This document shows positions 7,197-15,874 of a stretch of 58,519 bases of DNA, piece after piece. How positions within the stretch are numbered: position 1 is the stretch's first letter; every line of letters begins with the position of its first letter. This stretch comes from Longimicrobium sp. (GTDB taxonomy: Bacteria; Gemmatimonadota; Gemmatimonadetes; Longimicrobiales; Longimicrobiaceae): positions 1 through 58,519 of the forward strand of contig DASVWD010000090.1 of NCBI GenBank assembly GCA_036389795.1, given 5' to 3'. The notes below the pieces were generated by a model. It ran no database searches. It worked only from the letters and a program-made list of their open reading frames with translations, and was not told the DNA's origin. The position numbers and the translations under genes were made by a program.

Positions 7197-9143
7197 ATGT
7201 ACGCTGCCGCGACAGGGAGAGCCTTCCCCGGGACCCGCCCGGCCCGCGCCGCCGTCGCGCTGGCCGTGCTCGCCGCGGCCTGCGCCTCGGGCGGCCGGTC
7301 CGGCGCCGCGGCGGCACCCGGAGACGCCGGGGCCGCGGCCTCCCTCTCCGGCCCCTGGCTGGTCACCCTCGACCAGGGCGGCGGGAACCAGTTCGCCGTG
7401 CGCATGACCTTCGAGCCGGGGGCCGCGGGCCGGTGGGAGGCCTTCTCGCGCCCCGGGGCCGCGGGCGAGCTGGTGGGCGGGGTCCGCGGCATCCTGGCGC
7501 GCCTGCTGGGGAAGCTGCCGCCGCGCGGGGCGCTGGTGCGCATCGAGAACGGCACCGCCGTCGGCCGCGGCGACACCGTGGTGGTCCGGGGGAAGCTCGC
7601 CTCGCCCCTGCTGGGGGAGCACTACCTGGCCGGCACCGTCGTCGGGGGGAGGCTGCGCGGCGAGCTGCGGCGCGACACCCTGGGCGCGCCCGCGGGGACG
7701 CTGGAAGCCGTTCCCCACGCCGGCGGCCGGCCCGTGCGCGACTACCGCGCCCTCGCCGCCGGCATCCGCCGCACGGTGGAGGAGCGCATCTTCAACCCGG
7801 CACTGCTGGAGCGCCCGGAGTGGCGCGCGTTCTTCCGCCGGCTGGACGCGCGGCTCGCCGCGGCGCAGGACGACGCCGACGCGGTTGCCGCGTTCTACGC
7901 GCTCAAGCCCGGGGTGCGCATCTCCCACTTCGAGCTCTTCCGCAACCCCGCGCGCGCGGCCCTGCCGGCCGACTCCCTGCTGCTGCTCGCCACGGCGCCG
8001 GCGGAGGGGCAGGTCGTGCTGTCGTTCCCGGCGCCGGGGGTGGCCCACCTGCGCATCCTGCGCTTCCACCAGGTGAGGGCCGCCGTCGAGCGCGCCTTCG
8101 CCCGCGTCGATTCGGCGGCGCCCCACACGCTGATCCTGGACGTGCGCGGCAACCCGGGCGGCGACGCCTCGGCGATCGCGGCGGCCGCGCACCTGCTGCG
8201 CGACACCACGGTGGTGGGGGCGTTCCTGGGGCAGAAGTGGTACCGGAGCCACCAGGCGCCTCCCACCCGGGCGGAGCTCGCCGCGCTCCCGGTGATCTCC
8301 GACGACCGGGGGATCGGGCTGATCCTGGCGGTGCGCGAGCACGGGGTGGCGGTGGGCGTGATGCCGCCGGCGGCGCCGCACTACGGCGGCCCCGTCTACC
8401 TGCTGGTGGACCGCCGCTCCGGCAGCGCCTCGGAGCCGCTGGCGCACCTGCTGAGGAGCACCGGCCGCGCCACGCTGGTGGGCGAGAACACCGCGGGCGC
8501 CATGCTCACCGGGCCGCCCTTCCCCGTGGGCGACGGGTGGATCCTGGTGGTCCCCGAGGCCGACTACTACGCGGCCGACGGCACCCGCCTGGAGGGCACC
8601 GGGGTGGCGCCCCACGTCGCCGTCCCCTCCGCGGACGCCCTGGGCGCCGTGGGCGAGCGCATCCGCGGAGAGCATCCCTACGCCGGCGCCCTCCTGCGGG
8701 CCGCCGCGGGCGTGGAGACCCGGCGCTGGAGCGAGGCCGAGCGCTGGTATCTCGAAGCACGGCGATTGGAGCCCGACAGCGCGGCGCCGGCGCACGGGCT
8801 CGGCCGGGCGTACCAGGAGCAGGCGAAGTGGGAGGAGGCCTTCGCCGTGTACGAGGGGCTCCTCGCCCGGAATCCCGGCGAGGTGGGGGCGCTGTACCAG
8901 GTCGGGCGGACGGCGGCGCTCTCGGGCCGGCGGCTCGAGCGCGGCGAGCAGGCGCTGCGCGCGTACCTCCAGCGGCCCCACCGGCCGGGGCAGCCCTCGC
9001 TCGCCGGGGCGCACTGGCGCCTGGGGATGATCCTGGAGCGGCGCGGCGAGCGCGACCAGGCCCGACGCGAGTACGAGACCGCCAGCCGCCTGGAGCCCCA
9101 GAACGCGGAGATCCGCGCCTCCCTGCGCGCCCTCGGCCCCTGA
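7197..9143 (+). CDS. S41-family (tail-specific protease-like) lipoprotein with C-terminal TPRs
   Basis: 648 residues. A lipoprotein signal peptide ends LAAACASGG (about residues 23-30). Residues ~300-480 contain the S41 peptidase core: LILDVRGNPGGDASAIAAAAHLL, then VYLLVDRRSGSASEPLAHLLRSTGRATLVGENTAG with the SGSASE nucleophile motif around residues 408-413. The region after about 500 consists of TPR-like helices (WSEAERWYLEARRLEPDSAAPAHGLGRAY and following). No PDZ domain is obvious. It sits 2 nt behind the tetR gene. A role in periplasmic proteolysis or detoxification is inferred; peptide substrates are unknown. Confidence 0.82.
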   Translation: MYAAATGRAFPGTRPARAAVALAVLAAACASGGRSGAAAAPGDAGAAASLSGPWLVTLDQGGGNQFAVRMTFEPGAAGRWEAFSRPGAAGELVGGVRGILARLLGKLPPRGALVRIENGTAVGRGDTVVVRGKLASPLLGEHYLAGTVVGGRLRGELRRDTLGAPAGTLEAVPHAGGRPVRDYRALAAGIRRTVEERIFNPALLERPEWRAFFRRLDARLAAAQDDADAVAAFYALKPGVRISHFELFRNPARAALPADSLLLLATAPAEGQVVLSFPAPGVAHLRILRFHQVRAAVERAFARVDSAAPHTLILDVRGNPGGDASAIAAAAHLLRDTTVVGAFLGQKWYRSHQAPPTRAELAALPVISDDRGIGLILAVREHGVAVGVMPPAAPHYGGPVYLLVDRRSGSASEPLAHLLRSTGRATLVGENTAGAMLTGPPFPVGDGWILVVPEADYYAADGTRLEGTGVAPHVAVPSADALGAVGERIRGEHPYAGALLRAAAGVETRRWSEAERWYLEARRLEPDSAAPAHGLGRAYQEQAKWEEAFAVYEGLLARNPGEVGALYQVGRTAALSGRRLERGEQALRAYLQRPHRPGQPSLAGAHWRLGMILERRGERDQARREYETASRLEPQNAEIRASLRALGP

Positions 9144-9173
9144 CATTGCGCGGGGTCGAGTGCTGGATGATGG

Positions 9174-9235
9174 CACGCAGAGCAGCAGAGTCAGCAGAGA
9201 ACAACGCTCCTCTGCTGACTCTGCTGCTCTGCGTG
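9174..9235. repeat. Perfect 26-bp-arm hairpin repeat, copy 1
   Basis: Left arm 9174-9199 and right arm 9210-9235 are exact reverse complements, with a 10-nt loop. The arm contains CAGAGCAGCAGAGTCAGCAG. The same arms recur at 10646-10710. It begins 30 nt after the S41 gene stop and could act as a terminator, though it lacks a U-tract. Confidence 0.9.
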
Positions 9236-9259
9236 ATACAAGGTCGGCTGGTGTGTGCT

Positions 9260-9584
9260 TGTCATCCTGAGGCCCGATCACACGAAACCAGCATACGCCT
9301 GGATGATCGCAGGGCCGAAGGATCTACTCGCCTCGCCACGTGGGTTGGGCGCGGCAGCGGCACGGATGCCCGCTCGCCTCATCACCCACTGTTCAACGGG
9401 ATTCGGTATGAGGGAGCGTCGGCGCGTAACTCGTTTCCGCACCGATGCCTGGACGCTCCCGAAGGATCTATGGGCTGCCACCGCGCCGACCTGCGGGCCC
9501 TGGCGCGGTCCCGGGCCATAGATCCTTCGGGCGCCCGGAATCCTGCCCATTCCGCCGGTCCGGAGCAGCGCCCTCAGGATGACA
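9260..9584. repeat. TGTCATCC...GGATGACA bordered palindromic element (E1)
   Basis: Starts TGTCATCCTGAGG and ends CCTCAGGATGACA, so its termini are inverted repeats. Inside are GAAGGATCT and the pair GAAGGATCTATGGGC / GGCCATAGATCCTTC. No reading frame in it looks real. Related elements: 15176-15282, 21827-22010, 37293-37473 and shorter derivatives near 26.7 and 34.45 kb. Confidence 0.75.
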
Positions 9585-9631
9585 CCTCTTGCTCTTCGAG
9601 AGGGGATCTAAGTCGTTGTCAGTCAATCACA

Positions 9632-9660
9632 TTGACATACAGGACCCACTCGCTTAGATT
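9632..9660 (+). promoter_or_regulatory. Promoter of ssrA (tmRNA)
   Basis: TTGACA (9632-9637), 17-nt spacer, TAGATT (9655-9660). The predicted start is near 9667, about 22 nt before the mature tmRNA 5' end, leaving a short leader for 5' processing. Confidence 0.8.
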
Positions 9661-9688
9661 CAAGTCGTTGTTTGACAACACGGGTATT

Positions 9689-10058
9689 GGGGCTGTCATG
9701 GTTTCGACGCGTACGGTGAAGCCGTGGCTGCGTGCCGAGGATCTCGGGACCCTCGTTAAACCTTCCGGGAAATCTGTAACCGCGAACGACAACTTCGCTC
9801 TGGCTGCGTAACTGGAGCTTTCGGGCTCGTTACCTCCCATCCGTCGGTCAGCCCTGCCTGAGGCGGGCCGCCGGGTGTCGTTAAAATCGGGCTGGCCTGC
9901 GTTCGGCGCCGTGACGGCGCAGGCGAGACTTCCACGGCTGGCTCGCGATAGGCCTCTCACCGGCCGCTGAGCGGGCGAGGAAAAGGAACGGTGGGATACG
10001 CACGTAGACGCTGCGGGGGATTCGTGGGCGGACGCGGGTTCGACTCCCGCCAGCTCCA
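9689..10058 (+). ncRNA. ssrA: Transfer-messenger RNA (tmRNA)
   Basis: The 5' end GGGGCTG pairs with the 3' CAGCTCC to form the tRNA-like acceptor stem; the 5' region GTCATGGTTTCGACGCG and the 3' T-arm GCGGGTTCGACTCCCGC are the standard tmRNA signatures. The tag frame (9782-9811) encodes ANDNFALAA and stop, ending in the ALAA degron. The CCA tail is not encoded. It rescues stalled ribosomes with SmpB (not in this window). About 370 nt is a normal length. A strong hairpin terminator follows. Confidence 0.95.
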
Positions 10059-10065
10059 CTGGCGA

Positions 10066-10099
10066 AAGGGCCGCGCCGGCACCGTCCGGCGCGGCCCTT
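10066..10099 (+). terminator. Hairpin terminator after ssrA
   Basis: 14-bp perfect stem AAGGGCCGCGCCGG / CCGGCGCGGCCCTT with a 6-nt loop, 8 nt past the tmRNA 3' end. The downstream run is short (CGCCGTAT), but placement and stability support termination. Confidence 0.7.
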
Positions 10100-10208
10100 C
10101 GCCGTATCTACCGGCGTGCGACGCCCGCCCCTCTTGTGCAAATCCGCCGTATTCATATGTTTATCGGCGTCCGCCACAGGCCCTCACCCGTCCGATTCAG
10201 CTCCCGCC

Positions 10209-10556
10209 ATGCTCCGCTGCCGTCACCTCGTCATTGCCCTGTCACTCGTCGCCGCAGTGCCGGTGGCGGGCTGCGAGAACCATCCGTTCATAGCCGAAGA
10301 GCGCGTGACGTTCTTCATCGCTCCGCAGCAGGTGGACTGCGTCGGAGCGTTCCCGCAGAAGTGCCTGCTGGTGAAGCACCGGGCGGAGGAGGAATGGACG
10401 TACTTCTACGATCCCATCGCGGGGTTCGCGTACGAGCCGGGCTTCAACTACGAAGTGATCGTGGGCATTCGCCGCGCCCCCGAGCCGATTCCCGCCGATG
10501 CGCCGGCGTACCAGTACCGGCTGATCCATCTGGTCGCGAAGACGCCGGCCGGCTGA
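10209..10556 (+). CDS. DUF4377-domain lipoprotein
   Basis: 115 residues. The signal peptide ends in a lipobox VAGC (Cys about residue 22). The mature part matches DUF4377: VDCVGAFPQKCLLVKHRAEEEWTYFYDPIAGFAYEPGFNYEVIV with its two conserved cysteines and the closing YRLIHLVAKTP. DUF4377 often accompanies META/HslJ domains in envelope stress proteins; function is not established. ATG 10209 is chosen because the signal peptide starts there. The 3' hairpin repeat (10646-10710) follows about 90 nt later. Confidence 0.85.
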   Translation: MLRCRHLVIALSLVAAVPVAGCENHPFIAEERVTFFIAPQQVDCVGAFPQKCLLVKHRAEEEWTYFYDPIAGFAYEPGFNYEVIVGIRRAPEPIPADAPAYQYRLIHLVAKTPAG

Positions 10557-10645
10557 CGGAAAGCGCCCGAAGCGAAAGAGAACGGTCCGCGCCCTTCAGT
10601 TCTGGTAACGGCGATGAACGTCGTTCTGGTTCCAAAACCGAAATA

Positions 10646-10710
10646 TCACGCAGAGCAGCAGAGTCAGCAGAGAACAACGAAGTCTCTGCTGACTCTGCTG
10701 CTCTGCGTGA
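10646..10710. repeat. Perfect 28-bp-arm hairpin repeat, copy 2
   Basis: Left arm 10646-10673 and right arm 10683-10710 are exact reverse complements; the inner 26 bp of each arm equals the arms at 9174-9235. It lies between the convergent DUF4377 and ligD genes, so it may terminate both. Confidence 0.9.
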
Positions 10711-10757
10711 GACATTCAGTTCAGATCTGAATCCGAACGAACTTCAGCAATTCAGTA

Positions 10758-13508
10758 TCATCCCTTCATTCCCAGCGCCTCGCGCATCTTCTTGGTGATG
10801 CTCTGGCGCGACTTGAAGAAGTCGGCCCAGGGGTCCTTCCTGAGCTTCCCCAGGCGGCGGATCACCGCGTCGGGGGTGAAGTCGTCGCTCCGCAGCTTCG
10901 GCGTCAGCTCGTCCCAGCCCAGGGGGACGGAGATGGCGGCGCTCGGGCGGGCGCGGATGCAGAAGGCGGAGATGGCCGTGGCGCCGCGGCCGTTGCGCAG
11001 GTAGTCCAGGAAGATCTTCCCCTTGCGCTTGGCGATCGTCGCCTTGGTGATGTACTTCCCGTAGTGGCGGGCCGACAGGTCCACCGCCAGCGCCCGCGAG
11101 AAGTCCTTCACCTCGTCCCACGTGTGCCGGCGCGCCAGGGGGACGGCCACGTGCAGCCCCTTGCCCCCCGTGGTCTTCACCCAGCTCTGCAGCCCCAGCT
11201 CGGCCAGGCGGTCGCGCACCTCGAACGCCGACTCGACCACGCGCGCCCACGGCACGTCGGGCGCCGGGTCCAGGTCCATGATGAAGCGGTCCGGCTTCTC
11301 GAAGTCGTCGATCTTCGCGTTCGAGGTGTGCAGCTCCAGCACGCCCATCTGCACCATCCCCACCAGCCCCTGCGCGGAGTCGACGTAGGTGTAGGTCTTC
11401 ACGTCGCCGTCGTTCTCCGTGATCTGGACCCGCCCGATCTCGGGGATGAAGTGCTGGTCGCCGTGCTTCTGGTAGAAGCACTCGCCGGGGACACCCTCGG
11501 GGCAGCGCACCAGCGTCAGCGGGCGGCTGGCCACGTGCGGCAGCATCCAGTCGGCGATCTCCTCGTAGTAGCGCGCCAGGTCCAGCTTGGTGATCCCCTT
11601 CTCCCGGAAGAGCGGCTTGTCGGGGCTGGACAGCCGCACCCCCGCCACCTCGGCCACCGCCTCGCCCTTGCGGCCCCGGTGGCTGCGCGTGGACGGGGGA
11701 GGGGAGACGCTCGCCTTCCGCGCGCCGCCCGCGCTCTTCGCCTTCGACGCGGCGCGGGGGGAATCGTCCGTTTCCTCCGGGGCGGGGGAGGGCGGGGGAG
11801 CGATCGGCTCCTCGCGCACCACCTCGCGCGCCGACTTGTCCTCGCGCAGGCCCTGGAAGGCGGGGTGGCGCAGGATCCCCTCCCCGGTCCACTCGGTGAA
11901 CGCCACCTCGCCCACCAGCTCGGGGCGCACCCAGTGCACGTCGCGCGGGCGCCGCTTGAGGTTGGCGAAGGGGGACTCCTCCGTCTCCAGCTTCGCCAGC
12001 CGGCGGTGCAGGGTGCGCAGCAGGGTGTCGTCGAACCCCGTGCCCACCTTGCCCACGTGCATCAGCCGGTTCCCCTCGTAGACGCCCAGCAGCAGGGCGC
12101 CGAAGCCCGAGCGCGAGCCCTTGGGGTCGGTGTAGCCGCCGATGACGAACTCCTGGCGGCGCATGCACTTGATCTTGAGCCAGTCCTTGGTGCGCTTGGA
12201 GACGTAGCGGCTGTCGGCGCGCTTGGCGATGATCCCCTCCAGCCCCATCCGGCACGCCTGGTCGTGGAAGGTGGCCCCGTGGCCCAGCACGTGGTCGCTG
12301 AAGCGCACCTGCCCGCCGGCGTCGGTCCCCGCCAGCAGCGCCCGGAGCGCCTCCTTGCGGTCGAGGAGCTGGGCGCCGCGCAGGTCGTAGCCGTCCAGGT
12401 AGAGGAGGTCGAAGCAGTAGAAGACCAGGTCGTCCTGGTCCTCGGCGTGGATGGCGTTCTGCAGGAGCTGGAAGCTGGTGGTGCCGTTGGGCGCCAGCAC
12501 CACCAGCTCGCCGTCCAGGATCGCCTGCTTCGCCGGGAGCGCGGCGAAGGCGGGGACCAGGCCGGGGAAGAGCCCCGTCCAGTCGTTCGCCTTGCGGGTG
12601 AGGATGCGCACCTCGCCGCGGTCGATGCGCACCACCAGGCGGTAGCCGTCGTACTTGATCTCGTGCAGCCAGCCGTCGCCCGCGGGGACGTCGTCCACCA
12701 GGGTGGCGAGCTCGGGGAGCAGCTCGGCGGGCATCTTCGCCTTGCGCGCGCCGGGGATCGAAGCCGGGTCGCCCGCGTCGGCGCCCGCCGTCGAGGCGAC
12801 GGTCTTCGCGGCGCGCTTCGGGGCGGACCTCGACTCGGCGGCCTTCTCGCGGGCGGCGCGGGCCACGGCGGCGAGTTGCGCCTTCATGGTCTTCGCGTCC
12901 TGCGGGGGGCGGTTGGAATGCCAGGTGGCGTCGCGGTCGGCGGCGATCTCCTCCATGGAGCGGCCGGTCTTGACGCTGAGCGGCTCCTCCTCGGTGATGA
13001 CGCCCTCCGACTCGGGGCGGGCCTCCTCGTCCTTGTCCTTGAAGAGGAGCCACTGCTCCTTGCCGCCGTCGTCGCCGGCCCGGCGCGAGCGCACCAGGTG
13101 CCAGGCGCCGCGCAGCTTCTCGCCGTGCAGGTAGAACTTGAGGTCGCCCTTGCGGTAGCCCGCGCGCGGATCGATGCCGCGCGGCTCCCAGGCGCCGCGG
13201 TCCCAGAGCATCACGGTGCCGCCGCCGTACTCGCCCCGGGGGATCACCCCCTCGAAGTCGCCGTACTCGACCGGGTGGTCCTCGACGTGGACGGCCAGGC
13301 GGCGCACCGAGGGGTCCAGGGAAGGGCCCTTGGGCACCGCCCAGCTCAGCAGGACGCCGTCCAGCTCCAGGCGGAAGTCGTAGTGGAGATGGCTGGCCGC
13401 GTGCTTCTGGATCACGAAGGCCAGCACGTCGCCGGACCGGTGCTCGGCGCCGCGCGGCTCGGCCGTCCTGCCGAAGTCACGCTTGCGGTTGTATTCGGCC
13501 AGCCCCAT
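10758..13508 (-). CDS. ligD: DNA ligase D (3'-phosphoesterase, ATP-dependent ligase, primase-polymerase)
   Basis: 916 residues, the full three-domain form. N-terminal phosphoesterase domain: HLHYDFRLELDG (about 40-51), VEDHPVEYGDFEGVIP. ATP-dependent ligase domain: adenylation motif EIKYDGYR with Lys285, followed by ILDGELVVL and later GIIAKRADSRYV. C-terminal archaeo-eukaryotic primase-like polymerase from about residue 620: GITKLDLARYYEEIADWMLPH, FIMDLDPAPDVPW and VKTTGGKGLHV. Order PE-Lig-Pol as in Pseudomonas. With Ku, encoded 10 nt upstream, it repairs double-strand breaks by non-homologous end joining. The final region contains the variable 550-600 linker rich in Ser/Pro/Ala. Confidence 0.96.
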   Translation of the reverse strand: MGLAEYNRKRDFGRTAEPRGAEHRSGDVLAFVIQKHAASHLHYDFRLELDGVLLSWAVPKGPSLDPSVRRLAVHVEDHPVEYGDFEGVIPRGEYGGGTVMLWDRGAWEPRGIDPRAGYRKGDLKFYLHGEKLRGAWHLVRSRRAGDDGGKEQWLLFKDKDEEARPESEGVITEEEPLSVKTGRSMEEIAADRDATWHSNRPPQDAKTMKAQLAAVARAAREKAAESRSAPKRAAKTVASTAGADAGDPASIPGARKAKMPAELLPELATLVDDVPAGDGWLHEIKYDGYRLVVRIDRGEVRILTRKANDWTGLFPGLVPAFAALPAKQAILDGELVVLAPNGTTSFQLLQNAIHAEDQDDLVFYCFDLLYLDGYDLRGAQLLDRKEALRALLAGTDAGGQVRFSDHVLGHGATFHDQACRMGLEGIIAKRADSRYVSKRTKDWLKIKCMRRQEFVIGGYTDPKGSRSGFGALLLGVYEGNRLMHVGKVGTGFDDTLLRTLHRRLAKLETEESPFANLKRRPRDVHWVRPELVGEVAFTEWTGEGILRHPAFQGLREDKSAREVVREEPIAPPPSPAPEETDDSPRAASKAKSAGGARKASVSPPPSTRSHRGRKGEAVAEVAGVRLSSPDKPLFREKGITKLDLARYYEEIADWMLPHVASRPLTLVRCPEGVPGECFYQKHGDQHFIPEIGRVQITENDGDVKTYTYVDSAQGLVGMVQMGVLELHTSNAKIDDFEKPDRFIMDLDPAPDVPWARVVESAFEVRDRLAELGLQSWVKTTGGKGLHVAVPLARRHTWDEVKDFSRALAVDLSARHYGKYITKATIAKRKGKIFLDYLRNGRGATAISAFCIRARPSAAISVPLGWDELTPKLRSDDFTPDAVIRRLGKLRKDPWADFFKSRQSITKKMREALGMKG

Positions 13509-13518
13509 CCGCCGCTCC

Positions 13519-14535
13519 TCAGGCCGTCTTGCGGTGCGGCTTCGGCTTCGCCGTCTTCGCCGCCGGCTTGGCCGGCTTGGCCGCGGGCTTGGCCGCCTTC
13601 GGGGCCGGCTTCGCGGCCGCCTTCGCCACGGGCCTGGCAGCGGGCTTCGCCGCCGGCTTGGCCGCGGGCCGGGAGGCGGGCTTCGCCTCCGGCTTCGGCT
13701 TCCGCTCGGTGTCGGCGGCCAGGCGGGGGCGGCCGCCGGTGGCCTCCACGCTCTTCTTCAGCAGCGACATGATGTCGATGACGTCGGCGCGCGGCGTGGG
13801 CACCTCGGGCGCCGGCGACTCGTCGAGCTCCTCGGTCTGGCCGCTCTCGATCTTCTTGTGGATGAGGGCCATGAGGTCGTCGCGGTAGGTGTCGTGGTAC
13901 TTCTCGGGCTCCCACTCGCCGGTCATGCTGTCGATGAGCATCTGCGCCATGGCGAGCTCCTTGTCGCCGACGCCGATGTCGTCCAGGTCCTCGCCAGGGA
14001 GGTCCAGGTCCTCGTACGAGCGGACCTCGTACGGGTAGCGCAGGATCTCCAGCACCAGCACGCGGTCCTGCGGCACCACGGCGGCCAGGTACTCGCGGGT
14101 GCGGATCACCACCCGGGCGATGCCCACCTTGCCGGAGCGCTTGAGCGCCTCGCGCAGGAGGGCGTACGCCTTCATGTTCTTCTTGTTGGTAGGCCCCAGG
14201 TAGTACGGCTTGTCGTAGTAGATCGGCTGGATGTCGGCCAGGTCCACGAAGTCGGTGATGTCGACCGTCTGCGTCTTCTCGGGGCTGGCGCGGCGCAGGT
14301 CCTCGTCCGAGATCAGGACGTAGCGGTCCTCCTCGTACTCGTAGCCCTTCACGATGTCCTCGAACTCGACCTCCTGGCCGGTCTGCTTGTTGTACTTCCT
14401 GTAGCCGACCGGGGCCAGGTTCTTCTTGTCGAGCTGGCGGAAGCTGATCTCGTCGCGATTCTCGGCCGAGAAGAGGCCGACTGGGATGGTGACGAGGCCG
14501 AAGCTGATGCTGCCTTTCCAGATCGCGCGTGCCAT
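13519..14535 (-). CDS. ku: Ku protein, non-homologous end joining
   Basis: 338 residues. It starts MARAIWKGSISFGLVTIPVGLFSA, the bacterial Ku signature, and includes the DNA-encircling core to about residue 265. The tail (about 275-338) is a long Lys/Pro/Ala repeat region (units of AAKPA), a low-complexity C-terminal extension that in other Ku proteins contacts DNA. AAGGAG precedes the ATG at 14535. It forms an operon with ligD, whose start is 10 nt downstream. Ku binds broken ends and recruits LigD. Confidence 0.96.
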   Translation of the reverse strand: MARAIWKGSISFGLVTIPVGLFSAENRDEISFRQLDKKNLAPVGYRKYNKQTGQEVEFEDIVKGYEYEEDRYVLISDEDLRRASPEKTQTVDITDFVDLADIQPIYYDKPYYLGPTNKKNMKAYALLREALKRSGKVGIARVVIRTREYLAAVVPQDRVLVLEILRYPYEVRSYEDLDLPGEDLDDIGVGDKELAMAQMLIDSMTGEWEPEKYHDTYRDDLMALIHKKIESGQTEELDESPAPEVPTPRADVIDIMSLLKKSVEATGGRPRLAADTERKPKPEAKPASRPAAKPAAKPAARPVAKAAAKPAPKAAKPAAKPAKPAAKTAKPKPHRKTA

Positions 14536-15175
14536 TCGTGGCTCCTTGGGGACGTGGTGTTGTCTCGACTGTGCAGAAGATGCGCCATCGGCACTCCGGG
14601 AGCGTCGTCCTGTCGCCTGGAGCGTTCCCGCAGCGCGGATCGCTTTCCACCCGCTTCAGGATCTAAACTTCGTATAATATACATTATGTAAACTTACCCC
14701 AGGAAATCCTGTGGGAAACTCGAGCGGTTCTCAACAGGCTCCCCCGTAACCCTTCTTCCCCGCGCAGACCGCCGCCGCAGTCCGTCGCGCGCAAGCCACC
14801 CGTCGCTTCCGTCATCGCCTCAGATCGCATCGCCTGGTTGTCGGCTGCCGCTCTGTAGGTTGTCGTCCAAACCGTTGATCAGCAAGACTTCCGGCGGTCC
14901 TTTCCCTCCCGCCTCTCGCTCGGCCCGCCTGCCGAATCCACTTTTCCGCGCTGGTCGAGCTGCCGGACGAGCCCGAGCCGCGATCGAGCCCGGTGCCGTA
15001 GTGCTCTCAATTGTAATCTCCAGCTACACAGGCACTTACGTTGAACCGACCACGCGATTAACACCCTTAACAGGTGTGCAGGAGAACTGGACGGGTAACG
15101 ATTTTAACGCATGTGATCAATGTAGTTGCGTGGCATGCAAGCAATAGATTGATGAACACTTTACCCTGATTCGAT

Positions 15176-15282
15176 GTCATCCTACGGGAACCGCTGCGCG
15201 GAATCCCTGAACGCGATGGAGTCGGGCGCGTCCAACCTCTGGCGCGGAGGAAAGTCTTGTGAGGACGCTTCCTCAGGATGAC
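15176..15282. repeat. TGTCATCC...GGATGACC bordered element (E2)
   Basis: Starts TGTCATCCTACGGGAA and ends CCTCAGGATGACC; a short, diverged relative of the elements at 9260-9584 and 21827-22010, lacking the GGATCTATGGGC core. Confidence 0.55.
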
Positions 15283-15416
15283 CTCATTGAGTCCGTGTCT
15301 GAAAAGCCCGGGAATCGAAGACGGTCGCCCTAGAGGTACCGCGCATGTCCCAGCTCGAGATCGTGCGTCTGAGGGCATTCTCGAAAGCCTTTTTTCCGCA
15401 CCATCGGAACCGAATG

Positions 15417-15453
15417 GAAAACCCCCCTGCTCTTCCCGTCGGGAGGCAGGGGG
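15417..15453 (-). terminator. Rho-independent terminator for the minus-strand small gene
   Basis: Stem CCCCCTGC (15423-15430) / GCAGGGGG (15446-15453) with an inner TCCCG/CGGGA extension. On the minus strand it is followed by a TTTTCC run, the expected U-tract. It lies just past the orphan 3' repeat (15481-15512). Confidence 0.7.
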
Positions 15454-15480
15454 CGCGCAGGTCGCGGAGTGTGGAGCGCG

Positions 15481-15512
15481 CTAATCGATTGTCGAGAGGA
15501 TGCGGCGGGCTT
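15481..15512 (-). pseudogene. Orphan copy of the HEAT-repeat gene 3' end (32-bp direct repeat)
   Basis: 32 bases starting CTAATCGATTGTCGAGAGG are identical to 15875-15906, which encode the last residues (RRILSTID and stop) of the HEAT-repeat gene. Here they are cut off from any gene body. The two copies enclose about 360 nt carrying one small gene, as if that DNA had been inserted at the gene's end. Confidence 0.85.
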
Positions 15513-15523
15513 TCGGTAACAGC

Positions 15524-15784
15524 TCAAGCCCTGGGACAGCGCTTGGGAGTCTCGTACAGGTAGTGGTCGTGCTTGCTGGCCCAGTCGGCCGGCATCTCAA
15601 GCACGCCGGTTGCCTCGGCAAGCAGTTCCCACGCTCCCGGTTCCTGGGCTCCGCCAGCGCCTACCGCTGACGCATTTGCCGGGCTGTCCGGCTCCATGCT
15701 CCGCAGCTTCTGCGCGATCTCGTCCAGGGTCGCGTCTTCGGATAGGCCTTCGATCACGCGGATCGCGCGCTCTTTCGTAGACAT
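15524..15784 (-). CDS. Small hypothetical protein, antitoxin-like N-terminus
   Basis: 86 residues from ATG 15784, preceded by GGGAGAGAG. The first 30 residues (MSTKERAIRVIEGLSEDATL and following DEIAQKL) resemble the N-terminal helix pair of small antitoxin-like proteins that sit before RelE/ParE toxins, but no toxin gene follows. The rest includes AWELLAEATGVLEMPADWASKHDHYLY, reminiscent of the C-terminal of AbrB/SpoVT-type or prevent-host-death antitoxins. Lower GC than its neighbours and enclosed by a 32-bp direct repeat, so it is probably a recent insertion. Function unknown. Confidence 0.7.
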   Translation of the reverse strand: MSTKERAIRVIEGLSEDATLDEIAQKLRSMEPDSPANASAVGAGGAQEPGAWELLAEATGVLEMPADWASKHDHYLYETPKRCPRA

Positions 15785-15874
15785 ACTCTCTCTCCCTTCG
15801 GAGGCACCTCTCCTCTGTGCCTGCAGCGGTGCAAAGATAACACAACGCCCCCTGCTCCGCTGCAGAGTAGCGGA

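Larger units (their letters stand above)
14536..15480. other. Long gene-free region upstream of ku
   Basis: About 945 nt with no gene I can support; it is noticeably less GC-rich than its surroundings. It holds an AT-rich dyad (ATAAT-ATAC-ATTAT, 14672-14685) about 140 nt before ku, a plausible promoter or operator, one TGTCATCC-type element (15176-15282) and a terminator hairpin (15417-15453). Confidence 0.5.

Noticed and set aside
7137-9281. A 714-residue open frame antisense to the S41 peptidase gene
   Set aside because: No motif, biased composition, and the other strand has the full S41 catalytic pattern and TPRs.
9260-10710. CRISPR array
   Set aside because: Repeats here are inverted hairpins with few copies, not evenly spaced direct repeats with unique spacers, and no Cas genes are near.
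14665-14692. AACTTCGTATAAT, a 13-base match to a loxP arm
   Set aside because: Only one half matches and the other half-site and spacer do not. It sits in an AT-rich promoter-like stretch in front of ku, so chance is the better explanation.
14860-15147. A 95-residue plus-strand open frame
   Set aside because: Ser/Pro/Arg-rich text with no ribosome site or family. The region looks like regulatory or decayed sequence.
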